A DNA stretch of 64,000 nt, from NCBI RefSeq assembly GCF_019443105.1, contig NZ_JAHZIJ010000019.1, positions 38,934-102,933 of the forward strand. Reading direction: 5' to 3'. The position numbers and the translations under genes are program-made. Shown here one piece after another: positions 54,385 to 63,540 of this stretch (the first letter of the stretch is position 1; each line of letters opens with the position of its first letter). The notes below the pieces were generated by a model. The model saw only the letters and a list, made by a program, of their open reading frames with translations. It made no database searches and had not been told where the DNA came from. The DNA comes from Paenibacillus oenotherae (GTDB lineage Bacteria > Bacillota > Bacilli > Paenibacillales > Paenibacillaceae).

Positions 54385-54926
54385 AATAGCAAATGAGGCT
54401 GTCCGAATAGTCCAATATCCAAGGAGTCAGTCCCAAAAGATGTGAAAAGATGCCTCGAAAACCACTCTAAAAGCTAAAAGAGGGGCTGGAAACATCTTTT
54501 TCATCCTATAGGGCGTCTTAGCGGGGACTCTGAAATCATTAAACAACTGTTCTGGGGGTGGGGGCACCCCCTACTCCGACTGTTTTTGAAGGGGGAGTGA
54601 CGGAGCAAGAAGCCTGCGAATGTGCATGAATTTCGGTTAGAAGACGCCATAATGATGAAATTCCTGCGATGAAGCATGAATGTGAGAAGAAATCGGCCGT
54701 TAAGGGGAAATGAAGGTGAAATACCTGCGCTCTGGCAGGCATTTCACCTTCATGGGGTCAGAAACGAGAACATTAATGCCGTTTCGCATGTTTCGCCTGG
54801 CTCGCATGTCGTATCTCGTTTGTCTCGGCGTTTGAATGACGGATCGTCCTCTGGCGAGGAGTACGTGAACAGTCCCATGGCCGCAGGCCTTCCACATCGT
54901 ACAGCTTCTTAAAGTGGGAGCTGAGA
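54385..54926 (-). repeat. Dispersed composite repeat, copy B (inverted flanks)
   Basis: About 540 bases without a gene. Segment Y (54385-54540) and segment X (54778-54926) are inverted copies of those at 24.4-24.56 and 23.83-23.98 kb. The middle block (54600-54760) holds three hairpin units, two of them decayed in the right arm (CCTGCGAATGTGCATG, CCTGCGATGAAGCATG) and one intact (CCTGCGCTCTGGCAGG), and is in the same orientation as in copy A. So the block is inverted relative to its flanks between the two copies. It separates modA from the SOS operon. Confidence 0.72.
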
Positions 54927-54961
54927 TTTCCAAAAAAGGACTTTTTAGAAATCTCAGCTCC
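54917..54961. terminator. Stem-loop downstream of modA
   Basis: GGAGCTGAGATTTC pairs with GAAATCTCAGCTCC over a 17-base loop. It lies 19 bases beyond the modA stop (minus strand). There is a T-rich tail (ATTTTCT) on the plus-strand side but only a weak one on the minus-strand side, so termination of modA is likely but not certain. Confidence 0.55.
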
Positions 54962-54979
54962 ATTTTCTATGTCGATTTA

Positions 54980-55831
54980 TCATTTCGGGATTGTGAACCC
55001 GTATTTAAGAAATACATCCAGCGCTTCTTTGGTTCCTAGAAAATTGTAAAATTCCTCCGCCTCTCCGGCATGCTTTGTAGCCTCCACGATACCGACAGGA
55101 TATTTCACAGGCGTATAAGCGCTCTGGTCGACTGTAAACGCAATTTTCACTTTTGACGTGGTCAAGGCGTCCGTTTTGTACACAAACCCTGCATCCGCAT
55201 TGCCTGTTTCTACATATTGCAGCACTTGGCGAACGTCTTTGGCTTGTACCATTTTCGGCTGCAGCTCGTCCCATAACTGAACATTAGTCAGCGCTTCTTT
55301 CGCATAATTTCCGGCAGGCACGCTCTCTGGAATGCCGATGGCGACTATTTTCACATCATCCTTCTTCAAATCCTGTTCATTTCCAATGCCCGCCGCTCCA
55401 TCAGAAGGCATGACAACAACAAGCTCGTTAGACAACAGGTTGCGCTGCTTGTCGGCATGAATCAATTCCCCCTCTACCAACGCCTTCATATTCTTGGATG
55501 ATGCGGAGAAGAACAAATCCGCCGGAGCTCCTTGCTCGATCTGCTTCTGCAGCGCTCCCGATGCTCCAAAATTATAAACAAGCTTAATGTTCTTATGGCT
55601 TGCTTCATACAGAGTCTGAATCTCCTTCAAAGCATCCGTCAAGCTTGCCGCTGCCGAGACGGTCAGTTCAACTGTTTCCGCTGGCGTCTCGTTCCCTTGC
55701 GCCTCAGCCTGTGATTGTGCCGGGGGCGTTGTTTGCGAATTCGAATTCGTACCCGCACCGCATGCGCCCAATAGAAGCGACAAGATCAAGATAATCGATA
55801 CCAGCATACTGCTTTTCATAAATTTAAACAT
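54980..55831 (-). CDS. modA: Molybdate ABC transporter substrate-binding lipoprotein
   Basis: A 283-residue lipoprotein. Signal with lipobox LLLGAC (Cys at ~residue 24), a Ser/Thr/Gln-rich linker, then the ModA fold: 'LTVSAAASLTDALKEIQTLYE', 'VYNFGASGALQKQIEQGAPADLFFSAS', 'LLSNELVVVMPSDG', 'YVETGNADAGFVYKTDAL'. Ser residues in AAASL and GASG bind the oxyanion. GGAGGG precedes ATG. The permease and ATPase genes modB and modC usually follow but are not in this window; a repeat occupies the place. Divergent from the HTH regulator. Confidence 0.92.
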   Translation of the reverse strand: MFKFMKSSMLVSIILILSLLLGACGAGTNSNSQTTPPAQSQAEAQGNETPAETVELTVSAAASLTDALKEIQTLYEASHKNIKLVYNFGASGALQKQIEQGAPADLFFSASSKNMKALVEGELIHADKQRNLLSNELVVVMPSDGAAGIGNEQDLKKDDVKIVAIGIPESVPAGNYAKEALTNVQLWDELQPKMVQAKDVRQVLQYVETGNADAGFVYKTDALTTSKVKIAFTVDQSAYTPVKYPVGIVEATKHAGEAEEFYNFLGTKEALDVFLKYGFTIPK

Positions 55832-55891
55832 GATGTTCCCTCCGTCTATATATGTTCTTCAGCTAAACGCAATTCTAACTGCAACGCCCTG

Positions 55892-55905
55892 TGTTAACGC
55901 TAACA
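55892..55905. promoter_or_regulatory. Possible operator between modA and its divergent regulator
   Basis: A 14-bp inverted repeat TGTTAACGCTAACA sits midway in the 135-base divergent region, next to a TACAAT -10-like hexamer (55919-55924) for the regulator gene. Its position suits binding by the HTH regulator to control both genes. Not confirmed. Confidence 0.45.
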
Positions 55906-55966
55906 ATATCAGGTGTGATACAATATAAAGAGATTTTTCGTTGATCCTTCTACCAGGAGGTATAAG

Positions 55967-56914
55967 ATGTCCGAGGATATATCCTATACAGCAGAAGAAA
56001 TTTCCAAGCTATTAAAGATTTCCAAGCTCACCGTTTACGATTTGATCAAAAAAGGCGAGCTCCCCTCCTATCGGGTGGGCAAACAAATGCGGGTCGATGC
56101 CTCTGATCTGAATGCGTACAAGCTCAAAAGCAAGGGAGTTCCGCCCCAGGCTCAATCAGAGCATCCAGCTCCCGCCGTCACCTCTGCAACCTCGGTTAAT
56201 CATGGCATCCGTCCGCTTGTTATTACAGGCCAGGACATTAGTCTAGACATATTGGCCAAGCATCTGGAGAAACATGCGGCCGGCGTCAGGCCATTGCGGT
56301 CTCATGTCGGCAGTCTCGACAGCCTGATCAGCATGTACTCGGGCCAATCGGATATTGTCAGCACTCATCTGCTGGACGGCGATACCGGCGAGTACAACCT
56401 GCCCTATATTCGCAAGCTGTTTGTCGGTTCCTCCTATATGGTCGTCAATCTGCTTGCCAGAAGCGCCGGATTGGTTGTCGCACAAGGGAATCCGCATAAC
56501 ATTAAAGGCTGGGCCGACTTAAGCCGCAGCCAGCTGCGTATTGTTAACCGGGAGAGGGGCTCAGGCGCCCGAGTGCTGCTTGATGAACAGCTCCGGCTTC
56601 ACGGCATCAAACCGAACCAGCTTCATGGCTATGACCATGTGCTCACCAATCATCTGTCTGTAGCTGCCAAAGTAGCTTCCGGCGAAGCTGATATTGGCGT
56701 AGGCATCGAGAAAGCAGTGTCCATTGTCGGCAATGTCGAATTTCTGCCCCTGATTCAAGAAAGCTATGACCTCGTTGTGATCAAAAAACCGGACAATCAA
56801 TCCTGGATACGCTCCCTTATGGCCGTTCTTCATTCCGAGGATTTCATACAGGAGCTTACAGCAATTGCAGGTTATGATCTGTCCCGAACAGGACAAATTT
56901 TGTACGAAACCTGA
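55967..56914 (+). CDS. HTH regulator with periplasmic-binding-like molybdate domain (YvgK type)
   Basis: A 315-residue protein. Residues ~1-55 form an excisionase-type helix-turn-helix (YTAEEISKLLKISKLTVYDLIKKGELPSYRVGKQ). Residues ~85-315 form a PBP-like domain: 'PLVITGQDISLDILAKHLEKH', 'GSLDSLISMYSGQSDIVSTHLLDGDTGEYN', 'RIVNRERGSGARVLLDEQL', 'VASGEADIGVGIEKA'. B. subtilis YvgK has this layout and lies beside modA (YvgL). Probably senses molybdate or a molybdenum cofactor product and controls modA and/or the nitrate reductase. AGGAGG lies 7 bases before ATG. Confidence 0.85.
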   Translation: MSEDISYTAEEISKLLKISKLTVYDLIKKGELPSYRVGKQMRVDASDLNAYKLKSKGVPPQAQSEHPAPAVTSATSVNHGIRPLVITGQDISLDILAKHLEKHAAGVRPLRSHVGSLDSLISMYSGQSDIVSTHLLDGDTGEYNLPYIRKLFVGSSYMVVNLLARSAGLVVAQGNPHNIKGWADLSRSQLRIVNRERGSGARVLLDEQLRLHGIKPNQLHGYDHVLTNHLSVAAKVASGEADIGVGIEKAVSIVGNVEFLPLIQESYDLVVIKKPDNQSWIRSLMAVLHSEDFIQELTAIAGYDLSRTGQILYET

Positions 56915-57107
56915 ACGTTATGCCTCCACAGCAATGATTCTTATCCTTACGGGGATGCTCGTCTGTTATATGGCCCTAAGGGGCCATTGTCCGTTTTACC
57001 CCGCCGGCGTTAATCCCCTCCCTCAAGTCACGACGATTAGAGCTGCATCCCCATCGTGTACAAGCATAATTTACAATAAACTCATCAAAAAAATGATTAA
57101 CCAATTA

Positions 57108-57190
57108 TATCTAAACATAATCATTTATACTTAAATATATATCGTTCTGCGATAAAGTCAATACTGATGTTATATTTAATAACATAACAA
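57108..57190 (-). promoter_or_regulatory. Inverted copy of the nitrate-reductase promoter region
   Basis: Read on the minus strand, this segment contains TTGACT (57161-57156) and TATATT (57139-57134), 16 bases apart, embedded in sequence that matches the promoter region at 57830-57915 in reverse orientation. A palindrome TGTTATATTTAATAACA at 57168-57184 is included. Any transcript would run leftwards, antisense to the end of the HTH regulator gene. The rest of the 354-base gap (56915-57268) holds a weak stem ATGGCCCTAAGGGGCCAT near 56974-56991 and the MarR terminator. Confidence 0.5.
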
Positions 57191-57194
57191 AAAA

Positions 57195-57215
57195 CCTCTT
57201 CGGCTATCGAAGAGG
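57195..57215 (-). terminator. Rho-independent terminator of the MarR gene
   Basis: CCTCTTCG-GCTAT-CGAAGAGG with an A-run on the plus strand (57189-57194), that is a U-run for minus-strand RNA. It lies about 50 bases after the stop of the MarR gene. Confidence 0.85.
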
Positions 57216-57268
57216 CCGATGGATAGGAATGAATCCGTTAAGGCTCGAGTATTGCAGCGGCTCCGAAG

Positions 57269-57688
57269 TTAATCCTGTTCCCGTGGAATGGGGTCGTACC
57301 GAAACTCCAGCAGCCCCGCTCTCATTAATTCATCCCGATGAATTTCGGATAATTCCTCAAGAATACCCATTCCGTAATCGGTGAGTCGAATAAAAATACT
57401 GCGGCCATCTTCCGGATTAGGAAGTCGCTGCACCAGCTTCAATTCTTCACAGCGTTTAATAAGCTCCACGCAAGCATGACGGGTAATTTGCAGACGCTCG
57501 GCAAGCTCTTTCGGCGTAGCCTGCTCCCGACCCGAGAACCCCATAATAGAAAGCATGAGCTGATGGTATTGAGGAGTCAGTCCCTTCACCCGCGCCGCTT
57601 CCTCGCTGAACCTGATAAATTTGCGAATACGATATCGAAAGAGAGCCAATTGCTCATACACATGCTTCGGCAAACGCTCATCAGCCAT
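57269..57688 (-). CDS. MarR-family transcriptional regulator
   Basis: A 139-residue winged-helix protein. Start at ATG 57688 with AAGGAG 8 bases upstream (product begins MADERLPKHVYEQLALFRYRIRKF); the frame is open to 57730. The recognition region is 'ATPKELAERLQITRHACVELIKRCEELKLVQRLPNPEDGRSIFIRLTDYG', typical of MarR. Divergent from the nitrate reductase fusion and flanked on both sides by related AT-rich palindromes, which are candidate operators, so it may regulate that gene. Ligand unknown. Confidence 0.85.
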   Translation of the reverse strand: MADERLPKHVYEQLALFRYRIRKFIRFSEEAARVKGLTPQYHQLMLSIMGFSGREQATPKELAERLQITRHACVELIKRCEELKLVQRLPNPEDGRSIFIRLTDYGMGILEELSEIHRDELMRAGLLEFRYDPIPREQD

Positions 57689-57829
57689 GTCTCCAACTCC
57701 TTGCAGCATAATAATTTCAGTGTACCGCATACCAAGAAAGAGGACAATTACCCTAAACCTGACATAGAACGAAAGATATTTCCGAATAAAAGAAGGGGAT
57801 CCAGCGACAATATCCTATTCCGCTATTTT

Positions 57830-57915
57830 TATGTCATTTTACCTAACATAAAGTATTGACTTCAATCGTAGTGCGATATATATTAAGCATAATCAGTTAT
57901 GTTTAGTTATGTTTG
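57830..57915 (+). promoter_or_regulatory. Promoter/operator region of the nitrate reductase fusion
   Basis: Sigma-A-like elements TTGACT (57856-57861) and TATATT (57879-57884) are 17 bases apart. Just upstream is a TATGTTA...TGACATA type palindrome (about 57835-57853) and downstream are repeats of GTTATG (about 57896-57918). A reverse-oriented relative of the region lies at 57108-57190. The rest of the gap from 57689 shows nothing else clear. Likely site of MarR and/or nitrogen control. Confidence 0.7.
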
Positions 57916-57991
57916 GTTATAACCCATTTCTCGCCATCCTTCGATCAATCAAATCCATTCGTGCTATGCACGTCAATGCTGGTGAACAAAC

Positions 57992-60900
57992 ATGTCAACT
58001 AAAAAAATTAAAAGTGTCTGCCCTTACTGCGGCGTCGGCTGCGGCATCGTACTCGAAGTGTCCGGCAATCGCGTAGTGAAAGCTGCTGGCGACAAGGAGC
58101 ATCCGACCAATTTCGGAAGACTATGTACAAAAGGCAGCACCTGTGCTCAAGCGATCGCTGAATCCGGGCGGATGGAATACGCTTATAGACGTCCAGCGCG
58201 CAACGGCGAACCGGTACAAACCTCAGCAGATCAAGCCATCAGCGAAACGGCGCTGAGACTGCGTGCCATCCTTGATCAACATGGCCCTGACGCTCTATCC
58301 TTTTATGTCTCAGGCCAGATGTCATTGGAAGCGCAGTATCTCATCAATAAACTGGCCAAAGGCTTCGTTCGCACGAATAACATTGAGTCCAATTCACGAT
58401 TGTGCATGGCGAGCGCAGGCAGCGGCTACAAGCTGTCGCTTGGCGCCGACGGACCTCCCGGTTCTTATCAGGACATGGATCATACCGACTTGTTTTTCGT
58501 CATTGGAGCAAATATGGCTGACTGTCATCCCATCCTATTCCTCCGGGTTATGGATCGGGTCAAAGCAGGAGCCAGGCTGATTGTTGTTGATCCGCGCCGC
58601 AGCGCGACCGCAGATAAGGCATCGCTCTTCTTGCAAATTACGCCCGGCACTGATCTCGCCCTTCTTAATGGCCTCTTGCATCTGATTGTCAAGAACGGAC
58701 ATACTGATCCGGCTTTCATCGCTGCATTCACATCGGGCTGGAAGAACATGCCCACCTTCCTGGAAAATTACCCGCCTGACAAGGTAGCCGGCATAACCGG
58801 CATCCCTGAAGCGGATATTCGCAAAGCCGCCGAGTGGATTGGCAAGTCTCCGGAGTGGATGAGCTGCTGGACGATGGGACTTAACCAGAGCACACACGGC
58901 ACATGGCACACCAATGCCATCTGCAACCTGCATCTGGCTACAGGCGCCATATGCCGCCCCGGCAGCGGCCCCTTCTCGCTAACCGGCCAGCCCAATGCAA
59001 TGGGCGGCCGAGAGATGGGATATATGGGCCCGGGGCTTCCCGGACAGCGTTCGGTGCTCGTCGAATCCGAGCGCACCTTTATTGAGGAGCTGTGGAAAGT
59101 CCCCCCTGGCACTCTTAGAACCGAGCTAGGCTCCGGAACAATCTCCATGTTCCAAAGCATGCAGGCCGGAGAGATTAAAGCATGCTGGATTATTTGCACC
59201 AATCCCGTTGCAACTGTCCCGAACCGCCAGAACGTCATTGCAGCTCTGCAGGCAGCCGAGCTCGTCATAACACAAGATGCTTTCTTCGATACCGAGACCA
59301 ACCGATATGCCGATATTATGCTCCCTGGCGCGTTGTGGTCAGAGGCCGAAGGGGTCATGATCAATTCCGAGCGGAACCTGACTTTGATGCAGAAAGCGGT
59401 TGATCCTCCCGGAGAGGCACTGCCGGACTGGCAGATCATCGCCCGAGTCGCCTGCGAAATGGGCTATGCCTCCGCTTTCTCCTACAATTCTTCGGCCGAG
59501 GTCTACCTTGAGATTCAGCAGGCTTGGAACCCGAAGACCGGTTACGACATTCGCGGCGCTACCTATGAACGTCTGCTCCAGACGCCGATGCAATGGCCCT
59601 GTGCTCCAGATAGCGAAAATGATCGGAATCCAATTCGCTATTTGAACAATGGAGCTAGCCAGACATTAAAGGAGAATCCGGACGGCAGCCGCCCGCGAAT
59701 CGTCTTTCCGACCGAAAGCGGAAAGGGCATTTTCCTCGCCCGACCGTTCTTGCCGCCTGCGGAGATGCCGGATAAGGAGTTTCCTTTCGTATTGAACACC
59801 GGCCGCTTGCAGCATCAGTGGCACACCCTGACCAAGACTGGGAAGATACCGACTTTAAACAAGCTAAACCCGGGCCCTTTTATCGAAATTCATCCTGAAG
59901 ATGCGGAGATGCTCGGCGTTAGCGAAGGGCAGCGCATAGAAATCCGCTCACGGCGCGGTCTCGCCGTTCTGCCTGCGGCAGTTACCGACAGGGTACGGCC
60001 TGGCAATTGCTTCGCTCCTTTTCATTGGAATGACGTATTTGGCGAGAAGCTGGCGATCAATGCCGTCACCAACGACGCGATCGATCCGATATCCCTTCAA
60101 CCCGAATTCAAATATTGCGCAATTTCGCTTACTCCCGTTACTGAGCAGCCAATAAGGGAACATTCACCGCCGCAGCAGGATGAAACCAAGGCTCACATTC
60201 ATGCTGACGAAGCGGTCGTCAAACAGAAGGAGGCCGTGTACATGGCACAAATCGACACGTTTGCAAACATGCTGGGTATTCCATCCTCATCGACGATGAC
60301 GTTGGATAACCATGAGAAAATTTATCTCGCTGGCTTCATAACCAGTCTGCGCGCCGAGGAATCACGGCCCGCTCCTGGCATTCCGGTACTGCCGCCCACC
60401 GCTCCCCTTGAGCCGGCCAAACGTTTTTGGCTGGATGGCATGCTGGCCGGACTATTCTCCCGCACCTATCTGCAAGGCGCAGAATTGCTGCCAGCTCCTG
60501 CGCTGCCCATACGGCCAGCAGAAACCGAGGCGTCCGTTTCGTCTTCTCCAGAAGAAGCGCAGGGAGCAGCCAAACCGGCAGTTACTATTCTTTGGGCGTC
60601 ACAGACCGGAAATGCGGAAGGGGTGGCAAACGGCTGTGCGCAAAAATTACAGCAGTCCGGTTACGGTATCCGGCTTGTAAGCATGAATGCTTATCCCATC
60701 GCAGAACTGGCCACAGAACGATATGTCCTGTTCATAACAAGCACCTTCGGAGCCGGTGATCCGCCAGATAATGGCGAGAGTTTCTGGAAATCCCTGCAAG
60801 ATGACAACACGCCGAGGCTGCCTGAGCTCCGCTATGCCGTGCTCGCTTTCGGAGATTCCAGCTATGATCCCTTCTGCGGATTCGGCCGCAATCTGGATGC

Positions 60901-62194
60901 CCGGCTTGAGCAGCTTGGCGCGCAGCGGCTTCTGGATCGCAGCGATTGCGATACCGATTATGAAGAGAAGGCCAGTGCATGGCTTGCTGCATCCGAGAAG
61001 GCGCTCGATAATGCGATTCGAGAGACTGAATCATCTGCCGCTGCTGCTGCGGATCAGATCGCAGAGACTAAGGTTTATGACCGCCATAATCCGCTGCTCA
61101 CACATGTCGCCGCCAGCCGGCATTTAAATAAAGAAGGCTCAGAGAAAGAGGTGCGCCACTACGTCTTCGACCTCAAAAACAGCGGTTTGCAATACGAAGC
61201 CGGCGATGCTCTGGGCATATGGCCAACCAACTGCCCGGATCTCGTGGAAGAGATACTAGCAGCAGCCAAGCTCAATCCGCTCGACCGCGTCACGATTAAA
61301 GAACGCGGGGAGATGAGCCTCAGCGAAGCATTGCTCCGGCATTTCGAGATTGCCCGCATAACCCCGGCGATACTTCAATTCGTTCAGGAGCGCTCGAATA
61401 ACGAGGAGCTTGCCAACCTACTCCGAAGCGAGAATAAAGCGCAGTTAAAAAAATGGCTGTGGGGACGGCAACTGGCTGACCTGCTGCTGCAGTTCCCGTT
61501 GTCCGTTAGCGCGGAGGATTTTATCGGCATACTCAAGCCCTTGCAGCATCGCTTATATTCCATTTCCTCAAGCCCGAAAGCCTGTCCGGACGAGGTTCAT
61601 ATTACAGTTTCAACCGTCCGTTACCAGCATGATGGCAAACTTAGAAAAGGGGTCTGCTCCGCTTTCCTCGTAGATCGGGCGGAGAATTATACCGAGATCC
61701 CTGTCTTCATCCAGAAGTCTGCACATTTCCGCCTTCCCGCTAATTCCGATGTATCGATCATTATGGTGGGGGCAGGCACTGGAATCGGGCCATTTCGCGG
61801 GTTCCTTCAAGAACGTCAGGCAACCGGAGCAAAGGGGAGAAACTGGCTCCTCTTCGGCGAACAAAGAGCTGCGTTGGATTTCTACTTTAAGGATGAGCTG
61901 GAAACTATGCAAAGAGACGGGTACCTGCACCGCCTGGATACCGCCTTCTCCCGGGATCAGCCGGAGAAAATATACGTTCAGCATCGAATGATGGAACAAG
62001 GAGCCGAGTTGTGGGAATGGATCAAAGGGGGCGCCCATTTTTATATTTGCGGTGACGCAAGCAAGCTGGCCAAGGAGGTGGATGCCACACTGAAAAAGAT
62101 TATTGGGCAGCATAGCGGAATGAATCCCGCCGAAGCGGAGGCCTATGTGAAGGAAATGGCACAATCCAAGAGATACGCACGGGATGTATATTAG
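57992..62194 (+). CDS. Bifunctional nitrate reductase/sulfite reductase-type flavoprotein fusion
   Basis: A 1400-residue protein. Residues ~8-60 carry a 4Fe-4S motif (CPYCGVGC...CTKGSTC). ~60-560 is the molybdopterin-guanine-dinucleotide oxidoreductase domain, with the likely Mo-ligand Cys in [13 protein letters not shown]. ~590-700 is the molydopterin-dinucleotide-binding domain ('[16 protein letters not shown]'). After a linker, ~870-1010 is a flavodoxin ([17 protein letters not shown], '[14 protein letters not shown]'). The CysJ-like FAD/NADPH module follows ([15 protein letters not shown], '[10 protein letters not shown]', '[20 protein letters not shown]', '[11 protein letters not shown]'). 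It should pass electrons from NADPH through FAD and FMN to the Mo site, so one polypeptide would assimilate nitrate. No nitrite reductase is in the window. ATG lacks a clear AGGAGG site nearby. Confidence 0.9.
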   Translation: MSTKKIKSVCPYCGVGCGIVLEVSGNRVVKAAGDKEHPTNFGRLCTKGSTCAQAIAESGRMEYAYRRPARNGEPVQTSADQAISETALRLRAILDQHGPDALSFYVSGQMSLEAQYLINKLAKGFVRTNNIESNSRLCMASAGSGYKLSLGADGPPGSYQDMDHTDLFFVIGANMADCHPILFLRVMDRVKAGARLIVVDPRRSATADKASLFLQITPGTDLALLNGLLHLIVKNGHTDPAFIAAFTSGWKNMPTFLENYPPDKVAGITGIPEADIRKAAEWIGKSPEWMSCWTMGLNQSTHGTWHTNAICNLHLATGAICRPGSGPFSLTGQPNAMGGREMGYMGPGLPGQRSVLVESERTFIEELWKVPPGTLRTELGSGTISMFQSMQAGEIKACWIICTNPVATVPNRQNVIAALQAAELVITQDAFFDTETNRYADIMLPGALWSEAEGVMINSERNLTLMQKAVDPPGEALPDWQIIARVACEMGYASAFSYNSSAEVYLEIQQAWNPKTGYDIRGATYERLLQTPMQWPCAPDSENDRNPIRYLNNGASQTLKENPDGSRPRIVFPTESGKGIFLARPFLPPAEMPDKEFPFVLNTGRLQHQWHTLTKTGKIPTLNKLNPGPFIEIHPEDAEMLGVSEGQRIEIRSRRGLAVLPAAVTDRVRPGNCFAPFHWNDVFGEKLAINAVTNDAIDPISLQPEFKYCAISLTPVTEQPIREHSPPQQDETKAHIHADEAVVKQKEAVYMAQIDTFANMLGIPSSSTMTLDNHEKIYLAGFITSLRAEESRPAPGIPVLPPTAPLEPAKRFWLDGMLAGLFSRTYLQGAELLPAPALPIRPAETEASVSSSPEEAQGAAKPAVTILWASQTGNAEGVANGCAQKLQQSGYGIRLVSMNAYPIAELATERYVLFITSTFGAGDPPDNGESFWKSLQDDNTPRLPELRYAVLAFGDSSYDPFCGFGRNLDARLEQLGAQRLLDRSDCDTDYEEKASAWLAASEKALDNAIRETESSAAAAADQIAETKVYDRHNPLLTHVAASRHLNKEGSEKEVRHYVFDLKNSGLQYEAGDALGIWPTNCPDLVEEILAAAKLNPLDRVTIKERGEMSLSEALLRHFEIARITPAILQFVQERSNNEELANLLRSENKAQLKKWLWGRQLADLLLQFPLSVSAEDFIGILKPLQHRLYSISSSPKACPDEVHITVSTVRYQHDGKLRKGVCSAFLVDRAENYTEIPVFIQKSAHFRLPANSDVSIIMVGAGTGIGPFRGFLQERQATGAKGRNWLLFGEQRAALDFYFKDELETMQRDGYLHRLDTAFSRDQPEKIYVQHRMMEQGAELWEWIKGGAHFYICGDASKLAKEVDATLKKIIGQHSGMNPAEAEAYVKEMAQSKRYARDVY

Positions 62195-62203
62195 AAATGC
62201 CGC

Positions 62204-62251
62204 AATAAAGGGCTGACTGCGTTACAAGCACGACGCAATCAGCCCTTTATT
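62204..62251. terminator. Bidirectional terminator between the reductase and cotJC
   Basis: AATAAAGGGCTGACTGCGT pairs with ACGCAATCAGCCCTTTATT (one mismatch) over a 10-base loop, with A/T-rich ends on both sides. It sits between two converging genes, 9 bases after the reductase stop and 3 bases before the cotJC stop. Confidence 0.85.
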
Positions 62252-62253
62252 CA

Positions 62254-62823
62254 TTAATATATTTTCTTCGTATCCCGATCCGCCTTGATGATCTCGACCG
62301 CTTCCTTAAACCGCATCGCATGCACAATCTCCCGCTCTCGCAGAAACTTCAAGCTGTCCTGCAGATCTACGTCATCGGTCATATCGATAATCCATTGATA
62401 GGTCGCCCGCGCCTTCTCCTCAGCAGCAATATCCTCGTAGAGATCGGCGAGCGGATCGCCCTTGGAGGCAATGTATGCGGCAGTCCACGGGACGCCAGCA
62501 GCATTATTGTAATACAGCGCGCTGTCATGATTGGCATAATGCTCTCCTAATCCGGCTTCCTGCAGCTGCTGGGGCGTTGCGTCCTTCGTCAGCTTGTAGA
62601 TCATTGTGGCAATCATTTCCAGATGAGCGAATTCTTCCGTTCCAATATCTGTCAATAAACCCACAACCTTATCCGGTATCGTATACCGCTGGTTCAAATA
62701 CCGCAGAGCCGCTGACAGCTCTCCATCCGCTCCGCCATACTGCTCGACCAAATATTTTGCCGTACGCGGACAACACTTGCTCACTCGAACAGGGTACTGC
62801 AGCTTCTTCTCATAAATCCACAT
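62254..62823 (-). CDS. cotJC: Spore coat protein CotJC (manganese catalase family)
   Basis: A 189-residue manganese catalase-like protein: MWIYEKKLQYPVRVSKCCPRTAKYL, 'GELSAALRYLNQRYTIPDKVVGLLTDIGTEEFAHLEMIATMIYKL' and 'DIAAEEKARATYQWIIDMTDDVDLQDSLKFLREREIVHAMRFKEAVE'. Glu and His residues in these helices supply the di-manganese ligands. CotJC is an inner spore coat protein. GGGAGGGA precedes ATG. Last gene of the cotJABC operon. Confidence 0.93.
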   Translation of the reverse strand: MWIYEKKLQYPVRVSKCCPRTAKYLVEQYGGADGELSAALRYLNQRYTIPDKVVGLLTDIGTEEFAHLEMIATMIYKLTKDATPQQLQEAGLGEHYANHDSALYYNNAAGVPWTAAYIASKGDPLADLYEDIAAEEKARATYQWIIDMTDDVDLQDSLKFLREREIVHAMRFKEAVEIIKADRDTKKIY

Positions 62824-62883
62824 TCGTGTCCATCCCTCCCGTACCCGCTTCTATGTTCTTAACTATCATGTGCTACACCTGAC

Positions 62884-63147
62884 CTACACCTGCCAAGGCC
62901 AAGGGGTCTCTATCCATTGCCACGGATATTTGGAGTAGCTATGTCCAAATTGCAATAGCGGCCCATACTGCATCTCGAATTGATGGGCGCACTGCTGCCG
63001 CTGCTGTGCGAGTTGATTAAACTGCTGAATCGCCTGCAGATCATTCGGATGTGTATCCAAATACAGCGTCAGCTCAACGAGTGCAAAATCAAGCTGCTGC
63101 AGCTCAAGGAGCTTGCTGTAATAATTCGCATCCAGCTTCTTATTCAT
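62884..63147 (-). CDS. cotJB: Spore coat protein CotJB
   Basis: An 87-residue protein from ATG 63147 (MNKKLDANYYSKLLELQQLDFALVELTLYLDTHPNDLQAI), the typical CotJB sequence, ending in a Trp/Pro-rich tail (WQWIETPWPWQV). AAGGGGG lies 8 bases before this ATG; the longer open frame to 63285 lies within cotJA. It overlaps cotJA by eight bases. Confidence 0.9.
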   Translation of the reverse strand: MNKKLDANYYSKLLELQQLDFALVELTLYLDTHPNDLQAIQQFNQLAQQRQQCAHQFEMQYGPLLQFGHSYSKYPWQWIETPWPWQV

Positions 63148-63367
63148 TGCCTGCCCCCTTGCCGCATTTCGATTCATAAGGGCTGTACAAAGCAGGCCAT
63201 AATGTGCCCAGCCTGAGCGCCTCTTGAAGCGAGAATTGCTGTAAACCCATCGGCTGAAACGGGATATATTGATTCGGCGGCACATAATAAGATTTCACAT
63301 AAATCGGCGGGCATGGATCAAACGGGCCGACAAACGGATACCAATCACGCGTTTGCTTGTTCACCAT
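63140..63367 (-). CDS. cotJA: Spore coat associated protein CotJA
   Basis: A 75-residue protein from ATG 63367 (MVNKQTRDWYPFVGPFDPCPPIYVKSYYVPPNQY), with the FDPC-P-I-VKxY segment typical of CotJA. GAGGAGGG lies 10-13 bases upstream; the GTG directly before the ATG is also possible. The open frame continues to 63496 without a ribosome binding site. First gene of the operon. Upstream sequence to 63540 shows no gene. Confidence 0.88.
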   Translation of the reverse strand: MVNKQTRDWYPFVGPFDPCPPIYVKSYYVPPNQYIPFQPMGLQQFSLQEALRLGTLWPALYSPYESKCGKGAGNE

Positions 63368-63540
63368 CACCAGTCGTTTCCCTCCTCGGTCATCGGACTT
63401 CTCATTCCTCATCCTATGATATTCGCCCAGTATTGGTTCTATAATGTTTATTCTCCTCCAAGCGGAAATAGAAGGCCGACCACCCGCTATCCGCAAAACA
63501 GTTTACCACGGCCTGTACAGTGGGACGGCTTTACCGGAAC

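Noticed and set aside
61610-62164. 184-residue minus-strand ORF in the reductase gene
   Set aside because: Antisense to the conserved FAD/NADPH-binding module; no start signal.
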